Assembly (NCBI GenBank): GCA_036511595.1
Contig: DATCBY010000020.1
Span: 1 to 17,884, forward strand
Reading direction: 5' to 3'
Origin: DASZQY01 sp036511595
GTDB lineage: Bacteria; Pseudomonadota; Alphaproteobacteria; Rhizobiales; Kaistiaceae
Length of the DNA: 17,884 nucleotides
Shown here: piece after piece, positions 6,368 through 14,371 of the stretch
Layout: every line of letters begins with the position of its first letter
How positions within the stretch are numbered: the stretch's first letter is position 1
Notes under the pieces: model-generated
What the model was told of the DNA's origin: nothing
The model's input: the letters and a program-made list of their open reading frames with translations, nothing else
The model's database searches: none
Translations under genes and position numbers: made by a program

Positions 6368-7846
6368 ATGCCGGCGCAAACTCCAACTGATCCGACGGGC
6401 AGCTTGCCGCGTCGCCGCGCCGGCGGCGTGGCCGCAATTCTGCTGGCTGCATTGCTTGGCGCCTGCAGCGCGATCAGCGGCGCCGGCGGACCGACCGCGG
6501 CGGTCTTCAGCCAGGACGGAAAAGCCAGCCAGAGCCCGGCCGACAGCGAGGAGCATTCCCGCATCGTCGCGGCTTACGGCGGCGTCTTCCACGATCCCAA
6601 GGTCGAGCAGATGCTGGTGCCGGTGGTTAGCCGCATCGTCGCCACCTCCGACCGTCCCGACATCGCCTATCGGATCACTATTCTCAATTCGCCGGCTATC
6701 AACGCGTTCGCGCTTCCGGGCGGTTATCTCTACGTCACCCGCGGCCTGCTCGCGCTTGCCAACGATTCGTCGGAAGTAGCCGCCGTGCTTGCCCACGAAA
6801 TGGGCCACGTCAGCGCCAACCATGCCGCCGCGCGCCAGCAAAAAGAGCGCGAGGTGATGTCGGTGTCGAGCGGTGCGCCGGATGCCAACGATCCGGGCGG
6901 ACAGCTGGCGGTCGCTGCCGGTCAGCGGACGCTGGCAAGCTTCTCGCGCCAGCAGGAGCTGGAGGCGGACGCCATCGGCATCCGAACCATTGGCAAGGCA
7001 GGATACGACCCCTACGCCGCAGCGCGTTTCCTTGCGGCGATGGCGCACTACTCCGATTTCCGTTCCTCCAACGTGATGCGCGACAAGCAGCCCGACTTCC
7101 TCGCCACCCATCCCTCGACGCCGGAGCGCGTCGCCTTTGCCAGACAGGCGGCGGCGCAGTTCGGCGCACCCGGGGTCGGCGACGTCGCCCGCGATGCCTA
7201 TCTCGACGGCATCGACGGCATGGTTTTCGGCGACGACCCGAGCCAGGGCTTCGTGCGCGACCGCATGTTCATCCATCCCGGCCTCGGCATCGGCTTCACC
7301 GTGCCCGACGGCTTCGTCATCGACAATACCAGCGACGCAGTGCTGGCAACCGGGGTCGATGGTACCGCGCTCCGTTTCGACGCGGTCGGACTCGCTCAGG
7401 GAACCGATCTCGCCGACTACCTGAAGTCGGGCTGGATCAACGGCCTCGACCAGGGCAGCATTCGCAGCTTCTCGGTCAACGGCCTGCAGGCGGCATCCGC
7501 CGAGGCGGCGGCCAAAGGCTGGTTCTTCCAGATTGCGGTGATCCAGGCAGGCGGGGCGGCTACCTATCGCTTCATCTTCGCCAACGAGATGAAGTCGCCG
7601 GCGTTCACCCAGGAAGCGCAGGCAACCGTCGCCAGCTTCCGCGCCATGAACCAGCAGGAGCTGGCCGGCCTGAAAGCGCTGCATATCCACGTCATCACGG
7701 CGGCGGCCGGCGACACCGATGCGATCGTCGCGCGCCGCATGCACGGCGTCGATCGAGCCCTTGATCTCTTTCGTGCCCTCAACGATCTCCAACCCGGCGT
7801 CCGGATCGACGCCGGTACGAGGCTGAAGATCGTCGACGATCGCTAG
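6368..7846 (+). CDS. M48-family zinc metalloprotease, lipoprotein
   Basis: This is a BepA/LoiP-type envelope quality-control protease. The zinc motif HEMGH is in VLAHEMGHVSANHAA (His143, Glu144, His147 from the chosen start), and the third ligand region is QELEADAIGIRTIGKAGYDP, giving a complete M48 active site. A lipoprotein signal peptide (ILLAALLGAC, lipobox LGAC) suggests membrane anchoring facing the periplasm. Two further regions follow: a beta-rich segment (about residues 300-430) and a C-terminal LysM-like stretch (HVITAAAGDTDAIVARRM to AGTRLKIVDD) that may bind peptidoglycan or position the enzyme. I prefer ATG 6368 to the upstream ATG 6326, because the latter adds residues lying inside the frame-corrected end of the SNase-like gene. 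The gene ends 9 bases from the convergent rpoH, with no terminator visible between them. Confidence 0.92.
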   Translation: MPAQTPTDPTGSLPRRRAGGVAAILLAALLGACSAISGAGGPTAAVFSQDGKASQSPADSEEHSRIVAAYGGVFHDPKVEQMLVPVVSRIVATSDRPDIAYRITILNSPAINAFALPGGYLYVTRGLLALANDSSEVAAVLAHEMGHVSANHAAARQQKEREVMSVSSGAPDANDPGGQLAVAAGQRTLASFSRQQELEADAIGIRTIGKAGYDPYAAARFLAAMAHYSDFRSSNVMRDKQPDFLATHPSTPERVAFARQAAAQFGAPGVGDVARDAYLDGIDGMVFGDDPSQGFVRDRMFIHPGLGIGFTVPDGFVIDNTSDAVLATGVDGTALRFDAVGLAQGTDLADYLKSGWINGLDQGSIRSFSVNGLQAASAEAAAKGWFFQIAVIQAGGAATYRFIFANEMKSPAFTQEAQATVASFRAMNQQELAGLKALHIHVITAAAGDTDAIVARRMHGVDRALDLFRALNDLQPGVRIDAGTRLKIVDDR

Positions 7847-7855
7847 GGTCGCGGC

Positions 7856-8725
<870 letters not shown>

Positions 8726-8800
8726 CGGCTTCTTACCTCCTTGCGGCTTCAAGGGCCGCCCGAGGATTCGCCCACCGCAAGACACTAACGCCGCAGAGAC

Positions 8801-8815
8801 GTGTGCGGTGCACAC
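8801..8815 (-). promoter_or_regulatory. Inverted repeat upstream of rpoH
   Basis: GTGTGC GGT GCACAC is a perfect 6+3+6 inverted repeat 75 bases before the rpoH start. It could be an operator or a hairpin in the 5' leader; the sequence alone does not decide. Confidence 0.45.
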
Positions 8816-8854
8816 AATCTGGTGATTATGGTCGCTGCTTGGTTAGCGGCAGGC

Positions 8855-8889
8855 AAAAATGAAAGCGCCGGACCCAATGGCCCGGCGCT
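8855..8889 (-). terminator. Intrinsic terminator of carD
   Basis: On the minus strand an 8-bp stem (AGCGCCGG / CCGGCGCT) is followed by TTTCATTTTT. It begins 30 bases beyond the carD stop and separates carD from rpoH, so rpoH should have its own promoter in the remaining 130 bases. Confidence 0.75.
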
Positions 8890-8919
8890 CGCAACAAAAA
8901 AGGTGAGGGAAAGCGCCGG

Positions 8920-9495
8920 TCAGGCAGCCTTGGCGTCGGCCTTGGCCTCTTTTGCCTCGGCCGGCGGAGCGCCGCGACGCGGGCTTTTGGCCAGATTCTG
9001 CTCGATCTGGCGCACCGCTTCGGTGTCGGAAATCTTGTTCACCGACGAGATTTCGCGGGACATGCGGTCAAGCGCTGCCTCGTAGAGCTGGCGTTCGGAG
9101 TAGGACTGCTCGGGCTGCGTGTCGGAGCGGAAAAGGTCGCGGACGACCTCGGCGATCGAGATCAGGTCGCCGGAATTGATCTTGGCCTCGTATTCCTGCG
9201 CCCGGCGGCTCCACATGGTGCGCTTGACGCGGGCGCGGCCGCGCACGGTCTCCAGGGCACGCTTGACCGTCGCTGCGTCGGCGAGCTTGCGCATCCCGAC
9301 CGAGGTTGCCTTCATGGTCGGCACGCGCAGCGTCATCTTGTCCTTGACGAACGAGATCACGAAAAGGTCGAGCTTGAGGCCGGCGACCTCCTGAGTCTCG
9401 ATCCCGACGATCTTGCCGACGCCGTGGGCCGGATAGACGATGAATTCGCCGGTCTTGAAACCGGACCGGGTGGCTGTCTTCTTGGTTGAAGGCAT
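8920..9495 (-). CDS. carD: CarD-family transcriptional regulator
   Basis: CarD proteins bind the RNA polymerase beta subunit and stabilise the open promoter complex, often at rRNA and stress genes. The N-terminal RNA-polymerase-interacting (Tudor-like) domain is evident: GFKTGEFIVYPAHGVGKIVGIETQEVAGLKLDLFVISF, in pieces, near residues 12-50. The helical C-terminal DNA-binding part follows (MWSRRAQEYEAKINSGDLISIAEVVRDLFR). The last 30 residues are an Ala/Lys/Glu tail. Length is 191 residues from ATG 9495; a GTG 25 codons upstream extends the frame, but the CarD domain begins right after ATG 9495. GGAG lies 13 bases upstream, a rather long spacing. The gene is separated from fdxA by about 420 bases, with a promoter at 9762-9789 and a leader containing two hairpins. 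A terminator follows the stop. Confidence 0.95.
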   Translation of the reverse strand: MPSTKKTATRSGFKTGEFIVYPAHGVGKIVGIETQEVAGLKLDLFVISFVKDKMTLRVPTMKATSVGMRKLADAATVKRALETVRGRARVKRTMWSRRAQEYEAKINSGDLISIAEVVRDLFRSDTQPEQSYSERQLYEAALDRMSREISSVNKISDTEAVRQIEQNLAKSPRRGAPPAEAKEAKADAKAA

Positions 9496-9656
9496 GGTTG
9501 TTATGCAACTCCGTTTGGCGCGCTCCCCCCACGAATGGCGCTCCGTGAGGTTTTCCCAGCGGCGGTTCACACCACCGGCTGACGGTCCTGGCGGCCTCGC
9601 GTGGCGGAGATCCGGCTATTTCCCGTGACTCCAGCGTGTCCCTAGCGTTGGTCCGG

Positions 9657-9670
9657 CGAGCCAAAGCTCG
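9657..9670 (-). promoter_or_regulatory. Leader hairpin 2 upstream of carD
   Basis: CGAGC with a 4-base loop and GCTCG: a perfect 5-bp stem in the carD leader. Its stem is identical to that of the hairpin at 9727-9740; only the loop differs (TTTG here, TTCA there, on the minus strand). Confidence 0.4.
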
Positions 9671-9726
9671 ACGGGCGCCGGGAAACGCCTAAATCCTAGT
9701 CAGGCTCAGGAAATCGCGAGGGGCCG

Positions 9727-9740
9727 CGAGCTGAAGCTCG
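9727..9740 (-). promoter_or_regulatory. Leader hairpin 1 upstream of carD
   Basis: CGAGC TTCA GCTCG on the minus strand, a 5-bp stem with a tetraloop. It would lie within the first 30 bases of the transcript from the promoter at 9762-9789. Confidence 0.4.
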
Positions 9741-9761
9741 TTTTGTTCCGACAGTGTCGCA

Positions 9762-9789
9762 AACATAGCACAAAATAGGAAAATTTCAA
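9762..9789 (-). promoter_or_regulatory. Sigma-70-like promoter of carD
   Basis: On the minus strand TTGAAA (9789-9784) and TATGTT (9767-9762) are separated by 16 bases. They match five and four of six consensus bases and lie in an AT-rich pocket unlike the surrounding GC-rich DNA. Transcription would start near 9755, leaving a leader of about 260 bases before carD. Confidence 0.65.
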
Positions 9790-9916
9790 CGGGTTAACGG
9801 CTCGACGGTAAATGACCTGCGGAAATGTTGCAGTGCTTTGTTGACGGCGCGCCAAGGTTTCGGCGGCGGCGGAACGACCTGCGACAGCTTGTTCCAGCCC
9901 TGCAATCGGTGGCGCT

Positions 9917-10255
9917 TCAGTCGCCCTCGCCGGGATTGGGCGAGAAGTACTTGTCGAACTTGTCAGGTACCCCCTCGAATTCCTTGGCGTCTGCCGGCGG
10001 CTCGCGCTTGGCCGTGATGTTAGGCCATTGCTTCGCGTACTCGGTGTTGACCTTGAGCCACTTCTCGAGGCCCGGCTCGGTGTCCGGCTTGATCGCATCG
10101 ACCGGGCATTCCGGCTCGCACACGCCGCAATCGATGCATTCGTCGGGATGGATGACGAGCATGTTCTCGCCCTCGTAAAAGCAATCCACCGGACACACCT
10201 CGACGCAGTCCATGTACTTACACTTGATGCAGTTGTCGTTGACGATGTAGGTCAC
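9917..10255 (-). CDS. fdxA: 7Fe ferredoxin FdxA
   Basis: An electron carrier with one [3Fe-4S] and one [4Fe-4S] cluster, 112 residues. Cysteines at 9, 17 and 50 match the 3Fe ligands of Azotobacter FdI (offset by one), and Cys21, 40, 43 and 46 match the 4Fe ligands. The extra Cys12 and Cys25 also have counterparts there. The C-terminal extension (about residues 60-112: LEKWLKVNTEYAKQWPNI and onward) is the long form usual in proteobacteria. The start codon is GTG 10255, with AGGGA 9 bases upstream. The upstream S4-protein gene ends 110 bases away, so cotranscription with it is possible. Neighbourhood with CarD and the helicase is a conserved alphaproteobacterial arrangement (recalled knowledge). 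The redox partner is not indicated. Confidence 0.96.
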   Translation of the reverse strand: MTYIVNDNCIKCKYMDCVEVCPVDCFYEGENMLVIHPDECIDCGVCEPECPVDAIKPDTEPGLEKWLKVNTEYAKQWPNITAKREPPADAKEFEGVPDKFDKYFSPNPGEGD

Positions 10256-10365
10256 GGCGAGCGGTCCCTGACGCGGCTGAATTCTGCCGTTCGGTAGCCG
10301 GTTCGGTCGGGTCGCGCAAGGTTGGCAGGGTCTACGACAGCCGCCAAAAAGCGACGCAAATACTC

Positions 10366-10790
10366 CTAATCCTGCCGTTCAGGGAAATCGTCGCCGCCGC
10401 CTCGCTTGAGGGCGGTGAGCGCGCGGCGATCGCGCTTGCCCGGGGGCGGCCGCCGGCGTAGGCCGCGCGCCCGGTGACCGCTTCCGGCGGCGCCGGCGGC
10501 GACAGGTCCTCGTAGAGAAGCCGCGCTTCGGTGGCCGGCCCGCGACGGGTGCCGGTGGCGAGAACGCGCAGCACGCGGACGCCCGCTTCCATGCCGATGG
10601 TAAGCGCGTCGCCAACCTTCACCGGATGGCTGGCGCTGTCGATCTTGTCGCGGTTGATGCGCACTGCGCCGGAGACGGCGACCTTCTGTGCCTGCGTCCG
10701 GCTCCTGGCGAGGCGCGCGAACCACAGCCACTTGTCGATCCGCTGGCGCGGCGCGTCGCCCGAGGCGGGACCGGCCGGACGCGGGTTCAG
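10366..10790 (-). CDS. S4-domain RNA-binding protein (HslR-like), CTG start, 1-base deletion near 3' end
   Basis: The S4 domain is plain: RQRIDKWLWFARLARSRTQAQKVAVSG, then VRINRDKIDSASHPVKVGDALTI. HslR-like proteins bind rRNA and recycle peptidyl-tRNA-blocked 50S subunits after heat stress. The frame is preceded by a stop (TGA 24 bases before), and no ATG, GTG or TTG lies before the S4 domain. CTG 10790-10788 is the likely start: AAGGAG lies 8 bases upstream and CTGA overlaps the helicase stop, giving LNPRPAGPASG then the domain. GTG 10664 would cut the S4 domain in half. Near the end, a run of five G at 10442-10446 appears to lack one base. With six, the tail reads GGRPPGKRDRRALTALKRGGG and ends at TAG 10366-10368 (141 residues). 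As written the frame runs on to 10332 with a non-family tail. Confidence 0.8.
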
Positions 10791-13700
10791 CCGCCGCGCT
10801 CCTTGGCCTCAAGCTGAGCCTTCAGGGCGGCGAGGGCGGCGAACGGCGAATTCGGATCGGCGACTTTTCGCCGCTCGGCCTTGGGCGGCTCGGTCGAAAA
10901 ATTCATGGGCTCGCCGCGCGGTTCACGCCGCGGGCGATCATTCGCGTCACGACCGCCATCGCGGTGGCCGCCATTCTTGCCGTCGCGTTGGGGACGCGGT
11001 CCGCGATCGCGGCGCGGGCCGTCGCCCTCGGCGCTGGCGCCATTGCCGCGCTTGCGGTGGTCGCCGCCACCATTGGGTCGCGGCTGCCGATCGCCTCGTT
11101 GCTCGACGGGACGCGCGTCGGCGGCCGCGTCGGCCGGCGGGGCGGCTGCTTCTGCCGGTGCGACCGCGCCATCGCTGCTGCCGGCGGCGCGCGCCGGAGT
11201 CTGTACGGGTGCGCGCTGGTGGCGGCGCGGCCGCGGCGCATGTTCGCGGTCGCGCCGGCCGGCGGGGCGCCAGATCTCAATGAACACCGGTTCAGCGGGT
11301 GCTTGGGGTTCCACCGGTGCGACGGGGACAGTCAAGACCGGCTCCGCGTCTGCGGCAATCGGGATGTCTGCCGGCGGCAGTACTTCAGCGGCGATCGTCT
11401 CGACATCCGGCAAGTCTGCGGTTGCCGCACGACCTTCAGTGGGCACCGCTTCGCCCGGTGCCGGCGCAGCCGTCGCCGATGTCGCGGGCGTGGGAGCGGG
11501 CTTGCGCTCAAGGCGATAGCCCAGCGAGCGCAGCACGCCGGCGAAATCCTCGCCGGAGCAACCGAGCAGCGAGGTCATGGCTACCGTCGCGGTGAAGCCG
11601 TAGCCGTGGATGGCGCCCGCCGGCGGCTCCGCCTGCTCGGCCGTTGGCCGCCAGGCGATGAGCGGACGGATGAGGTCGGCGAGCCGCTCGAGGATATCGA
11701 CGCGGACGGCGCGGTTGCCCGCGATCTTGTAGCCGACGATGCGATAAAGCGGCCGCGCCACGGCCGGATCGACGGCGACGCTGGTGCGGCCGGAAGCGGC
11801 GAGACGGGAGAGATCGGCGAGACCGGCAACATCGAGGCCGCCGTTCTTGAGCGCCCACAGCGTGGCGAGCAGGGCGCTCGGCGCCGGCTTCAGCAACGCC
11901 GGAACATAGATGTGATACGCGCCGAAGCGGACGCCCAGCATGCGCAAGCCGGCGCGCGCGTCCTGATCGAGGGCCTTCACCTCTTCGGCGATATCGCTGC
12001 GCTCGATGATTCCGAAATTCTCCGACAGGCGGAAGGCGATGCCGCGCGCCGGTGCGGCAAGCATCTCGGCGGCGCGCAGGTCCAAGAGCGGCTTGAGCAG
12101 CGTCTCGGCGTGATTGACGAGCCAGAGATCGATGCGCGCTTGCACCTGTTCGCGCGCCGGCGCAGGCAGCGCTTCGTCGGCGAGGAGCAGCAAGCGCGGC
12201 TTCAGCGCATCGTCGCCTTCGGTGAGCCTGGCGATAGCGGCGCCCTGCCAGCGCAGCGTGCCGTCGGCGGCGAGGACGAAGTCGCCGTTGGACGCTCCGG
12301 CTACTTTTTCGGCGCGCCCGGCGATCTCGCCGGCAAGCGCCTTCTGCGCGGCGGCGCGGAGCGCCTTGGCCTCAGGGCCGTCGGCACTTGGGTCCGGCGC
12401 GAAGCGGAAGCCGTCCAGGCTCCCGACATGTTGCCCCTCCACCAACACGTCCCCGGTCGTGGTGATCTCGGCTTCCAGCATCGCGTTCTCTTTCAGCCGC
12501 CGCATGAGCACGCTGGTCCGCCGGTCGACAAAACGGGCGGTCAGGCGCTCGTGCAGCGCATCCGACAGACGATCCTCTATAGCGCGCGTGCGCTCCTGCC
12601 AATGGACGGGATCACGAAGCCATTGCGGACGGTTGGCGGCAAATGTCCATGTGCGGATGTGGGCGATGCGGTTGGCGAGGGTGTCGATGTCGCCGTCGAC
12701 GTGGTCGGCAAAGGCCACTTGGCTGGCAAACCAGTCGTCCGAAACCGCGCCGTCGCGGGCCACAAACATGAACAGCGTCGCCGCAAGTTCGGCATGGTTA
12801 GCCGGCGCAATCTTGCGGTAATCGGGGATCTGGCAGATGTCCCAGAGCAGAGCGACGCGCTCACGGCCGACCGCCATGCCGGCTACGGCATCGTCGCGCG
12901 CCACGCGGTCGAGCGTATCAACGTCGACGGACGGCGGCGCCCTGGTCAGGCCGGGCCGATCGGGGGTGTGGTCGAGGCTTGCCTTCAGGTCGGCGAGCGA
13001 GGCGAAGTCGAGATCGCGGTTTCGCCACTGCACCACCTTCACGGGATCGAACGTGTGTCTCTCCAGCGCCTCGACCAGCCCGTCCTCAAGCGGCTCCGCG
13101 CGCCCGGTGACGCCGAAGGTGCCATCGCGCATGTGGCGACCGGCGCGTCCGGCGATCTGGCCAAGCTCGGCAGCCGACAGACGGCGATACTGGTAGCCGT
13201 CGAATTTTCGCTCCGACGCGAAGGCAACATGATCGACGTCGAGGTTGAGACCCATGCCGATCGCGTCGGTGGCGACAAGAAAGTCGACCTCGCCCGACTG
13301 GAACAGCTCGACCTGGGCGTTGCGCGTGCGCGGGCTGAGCGATCCGAGCACCACGGCGGCGCCGCCGCGCTGGCGGCGGATCAGCTCGGCGATGGCGTAG
13401 ACCTCGTCGGCCGAGAACGCGACGACCGCCGAGCGCTGCGGCAGCCGCGTGATCTTCTTGGCGCCGGAGTAGGTGAGCAGTGACATGCGCGGACGGGTGA
13501 CGACGTTGACGCCCGGTATCAGCTTCTCGACCATGCCGCGCATGGTCATGGCGCCCAGCAGCAGCGTCTCCTCGCGACCGCGCAGGTTGAGCATGCGGTC
13601 GGTGAAGACGTGGCCGCGCTCGAGATCGCCGGCTAGCTGAATCTCGTCAATGGCGAGGAACGCGGCGTCGGTCTTTTCCGGCATCGCCTCGACGGTACAG

Positions 13701-13957
13701 ACGCGGAAGCGCGGGTTCGGCGGGACGATCTTCTCCTCGCCGGTGATCAGCGCGACGTTGTCGGAGCCAACGCGCGTAGCGACGCGGTTGTAAACCTCGC
13801 GCGCCAGCAGGCGCAGCGGCAGGCCGATGACGCCCGAGGCGTGGCCGAGCATGCGTTCGATGGCGAGATGGGTCTTGCCGGTGTTGGTCGGCCCGAGCAC
13901 GGCGACCACGTTGCGGCCGTTCGCCGGCGCGCCCTCGGACTTTCCTGAAGCGGTCAT
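10787..13957 (-). CDS. SUV3-like DEAD/DEAH-box (Ski2-type) helicase with long disordered tail
   Basis: A 1056-residue superfamily-2 helicase related to mitochondrial SUV3 and annotated in rhizobia as MgpS-type. Motif I is GPTNTGKT (residues 22-29), motif II is DEIQ (104-107), and motif VI is QIAGRAGR (267-274), with TDAIGMGLNL as motif V. SUV3 unwinds RNA for degradation, so a role in RNA turnover is likely; RNA rather than DNA as substrate is inference. Residues to about 790 are folded; from about 800 to 1040 the chain is Pro/Ala- then Arg/Gly/Asp-rich (for example RRDRGPRPQRDGKNGGHRDGG), typical of a disordered RNA-binding tail. The last residues (SPFAALAALKAQLEAKE) form a short helix often kept in homologues. 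It heads a leftward run with the S4-protein gene, which overlaps its stop. Confidence 0.93.
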   Translation of the reverse strand: MTASGKSEGAPANGRNVVAVLGPTNTGKTHLAIERMLGHASGVIGLPLRLLAREVYNRVATRVGSDNVALITGEEKIVPPNPRFRVCTVEAMPEKTDAAFLAIDEIQLAGDLERGHVFTDRMLNLRGREETLLLGAMTMRGMVEKLIPGVNVVTRPRMSLLTYSGAKKITRLPQRSAVVAFSADEVYAIAELIRRQRGGAAVVLGSLSPRTRNAQVELFQSGEVDFLVATDAIGMGLNLDVDHVAFASERKFDGYQYRRLSAAELGQIAGRAGRHMRDGTFGVTGRAEPLEDGLVEALERHTFDPVKVVQWRNRDLDFASLADLKASLDHTPDRPGLTRAPPSVDVDTLDRVARDDAVAGMAVGRERVALLWDICQIPDYRKIAPANHAELAATLFMFVARDGAVSDDWFASQVAFADHVDGDIDTLANRIAHIRTWTFAANRPQWLRDPVHWQERTRAIEDRLSDALHERLTARFVDRRTSVLMRRLKENAMLEAEITTTGDVLVEGQHVGSLDGFRFAPDPSADGPEAKALRAAAQKALAGEIAGRAEKVAGASNGDFVLAADGTLRWQGAAIARLTEGDDALKPRLLLLADEALPAPAREQVQARIDLWLVNHAETLLKPLLDLRAAEMLAAPARGIAFRLSENFGIIERSDIAEEVKALDQDARAGLRMLGVRFGAYHIYVPALLKPAPSALLATLWALKNGGLDVAGLADLSRLAASGRTSVAVDPAVARPLYRIVGYKIAGNRAVRVDILERLADLIRPLIAWRPTAEQAEPPAGAIHGYGFTATVAMTSLLGCSGEDFAGVLRSLGYRLERKPAPTPATSATAAPAPGEAVPTEGRAATADLPDVETIAAEVLPPADIPIAADAEPVLTVPVAPVEPQAPAEPVFIEIWRPAGRRDREHAPRPRRHQRAPVQTPARAAGSSDGAVAPAEAAAPPADAAADARPVEQRGDRQPRPNGGGDHRKRGNGASAEGDGPRRDRGPRPQRDGKNGGHRDGGRDANDRPRREPRGEPMNFSTEPPKAERRKVADPNSPFAALAALKAQLEAKERGG

Positions 13958-14196
13958 GCTGCTCGCGACTAACGCTCGTCCCGTCGCCCGTCCACACCCT
14001 AGGGCGCGGGCGGGGATAAATCTGCCGCCTCAGTTCTACTCTATCACAGAGCGCCGCGGTCCGGGTGAAATTCCGCCGCATTCGGCGCTGCCGCAGCGCG
14101 GGAACCTATCCGGAACGAAGCGGGCCCGAATCGCTGACCGGCGTTTGGACGCGATCTGTTCTCGATGACGGGATGGCGGCGGACAAGCGTGATGGG

Positions 14197-14220
14197 TCGC
14201 CGCCGCGGGGCCGGCGGCGA
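14197..14220. repeat. GC-rich inverted repeat
   Basis: TCGCCGCC and GGCGGCGA form a perfect 8-bp stem around an 8-base loop. No T-run follows on either strand, so it is not a standard terminator, although it could stabilise the 3' end of the DUF3108 transcript. Confidence 0.4.
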
Positions 14221-14296
14221 AATGATCCGTGGTTTCAAGGGTTTGTCCTGCAACGAAGCGGAGACGGGGACGCTACGGGCAAATGCTCAAACGCGC

Positions 14297-14329
14297 CGTG
14301 GACAGCCTGTGGATAACCTGTGGACGGCT
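14297..14329. promoter_or_regulatory. Three 11-bp tandem units containing a perfect DnaA box
   Basis: CGTGGACAGCC, TGTGGATAACC and TGTGGACGGCT follow each other without a gap. The middle unit contains TGTGGATAA (14308-14316), the exact complement of the DnaA box TTATCCACA; the outer two are near matches. The GTGGA cores start at 14298, 14309 and 14320, so all face the same side of the helix approximately. Confidence 0.5.
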
Positions 14330-14371
14330 GCGCGGGCGTTTCCGACGACCATTCGGGGAATCCCCCAAGCG

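Larger units (their letters stand above)
9496..9916 (-). other. carD upstream region and leader
   Basis: No gene is supported between fdxA and carD. The region holds a sigma-70-like promoter and, within the roughly 260-base untranslated leader it implies, two short hairpins with the same CGAGC/GCTCG stem. Minus-strand frames overlapping the leader extend from carD or fdxA shadows and lack domain signs. Confidence 0.55.
13958..14371. other. Intergenic region upstream of the helicase gene
   Basis: About 410 bases between two leftward genes. It contains a GC-rich hairpin (14197-14220) and three 11-base units with DnaA-box-like sequence (14297-14329). Frames that cross it show no domain. The helicase promoter should lie here, but I find no convincing match. 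Confidence 0.5.

Noticed and set aside
6347..7792. 481-codon minus-strand frame opposite the M48 protease
   Set aside because: It mirrors a complete HEMGH protease; no domain is seen and codon positions fit the plus strand.
10688..13483. 931-codon plus-strand frame opposite the helicase gene
   Set aside because: It is antisense to a clear SUV3-like helicase with all motifs; the translation is Arg/Gly-rich and domain-free, a product of stop-poor GC-rich DNA.
14297..14329. Chromosomal replication origin
   Set aside because: Only three box-like units, no AT-rich unwinding region and no origin-associated genes nearby; reported as a DnaA-box-like cluster instead.
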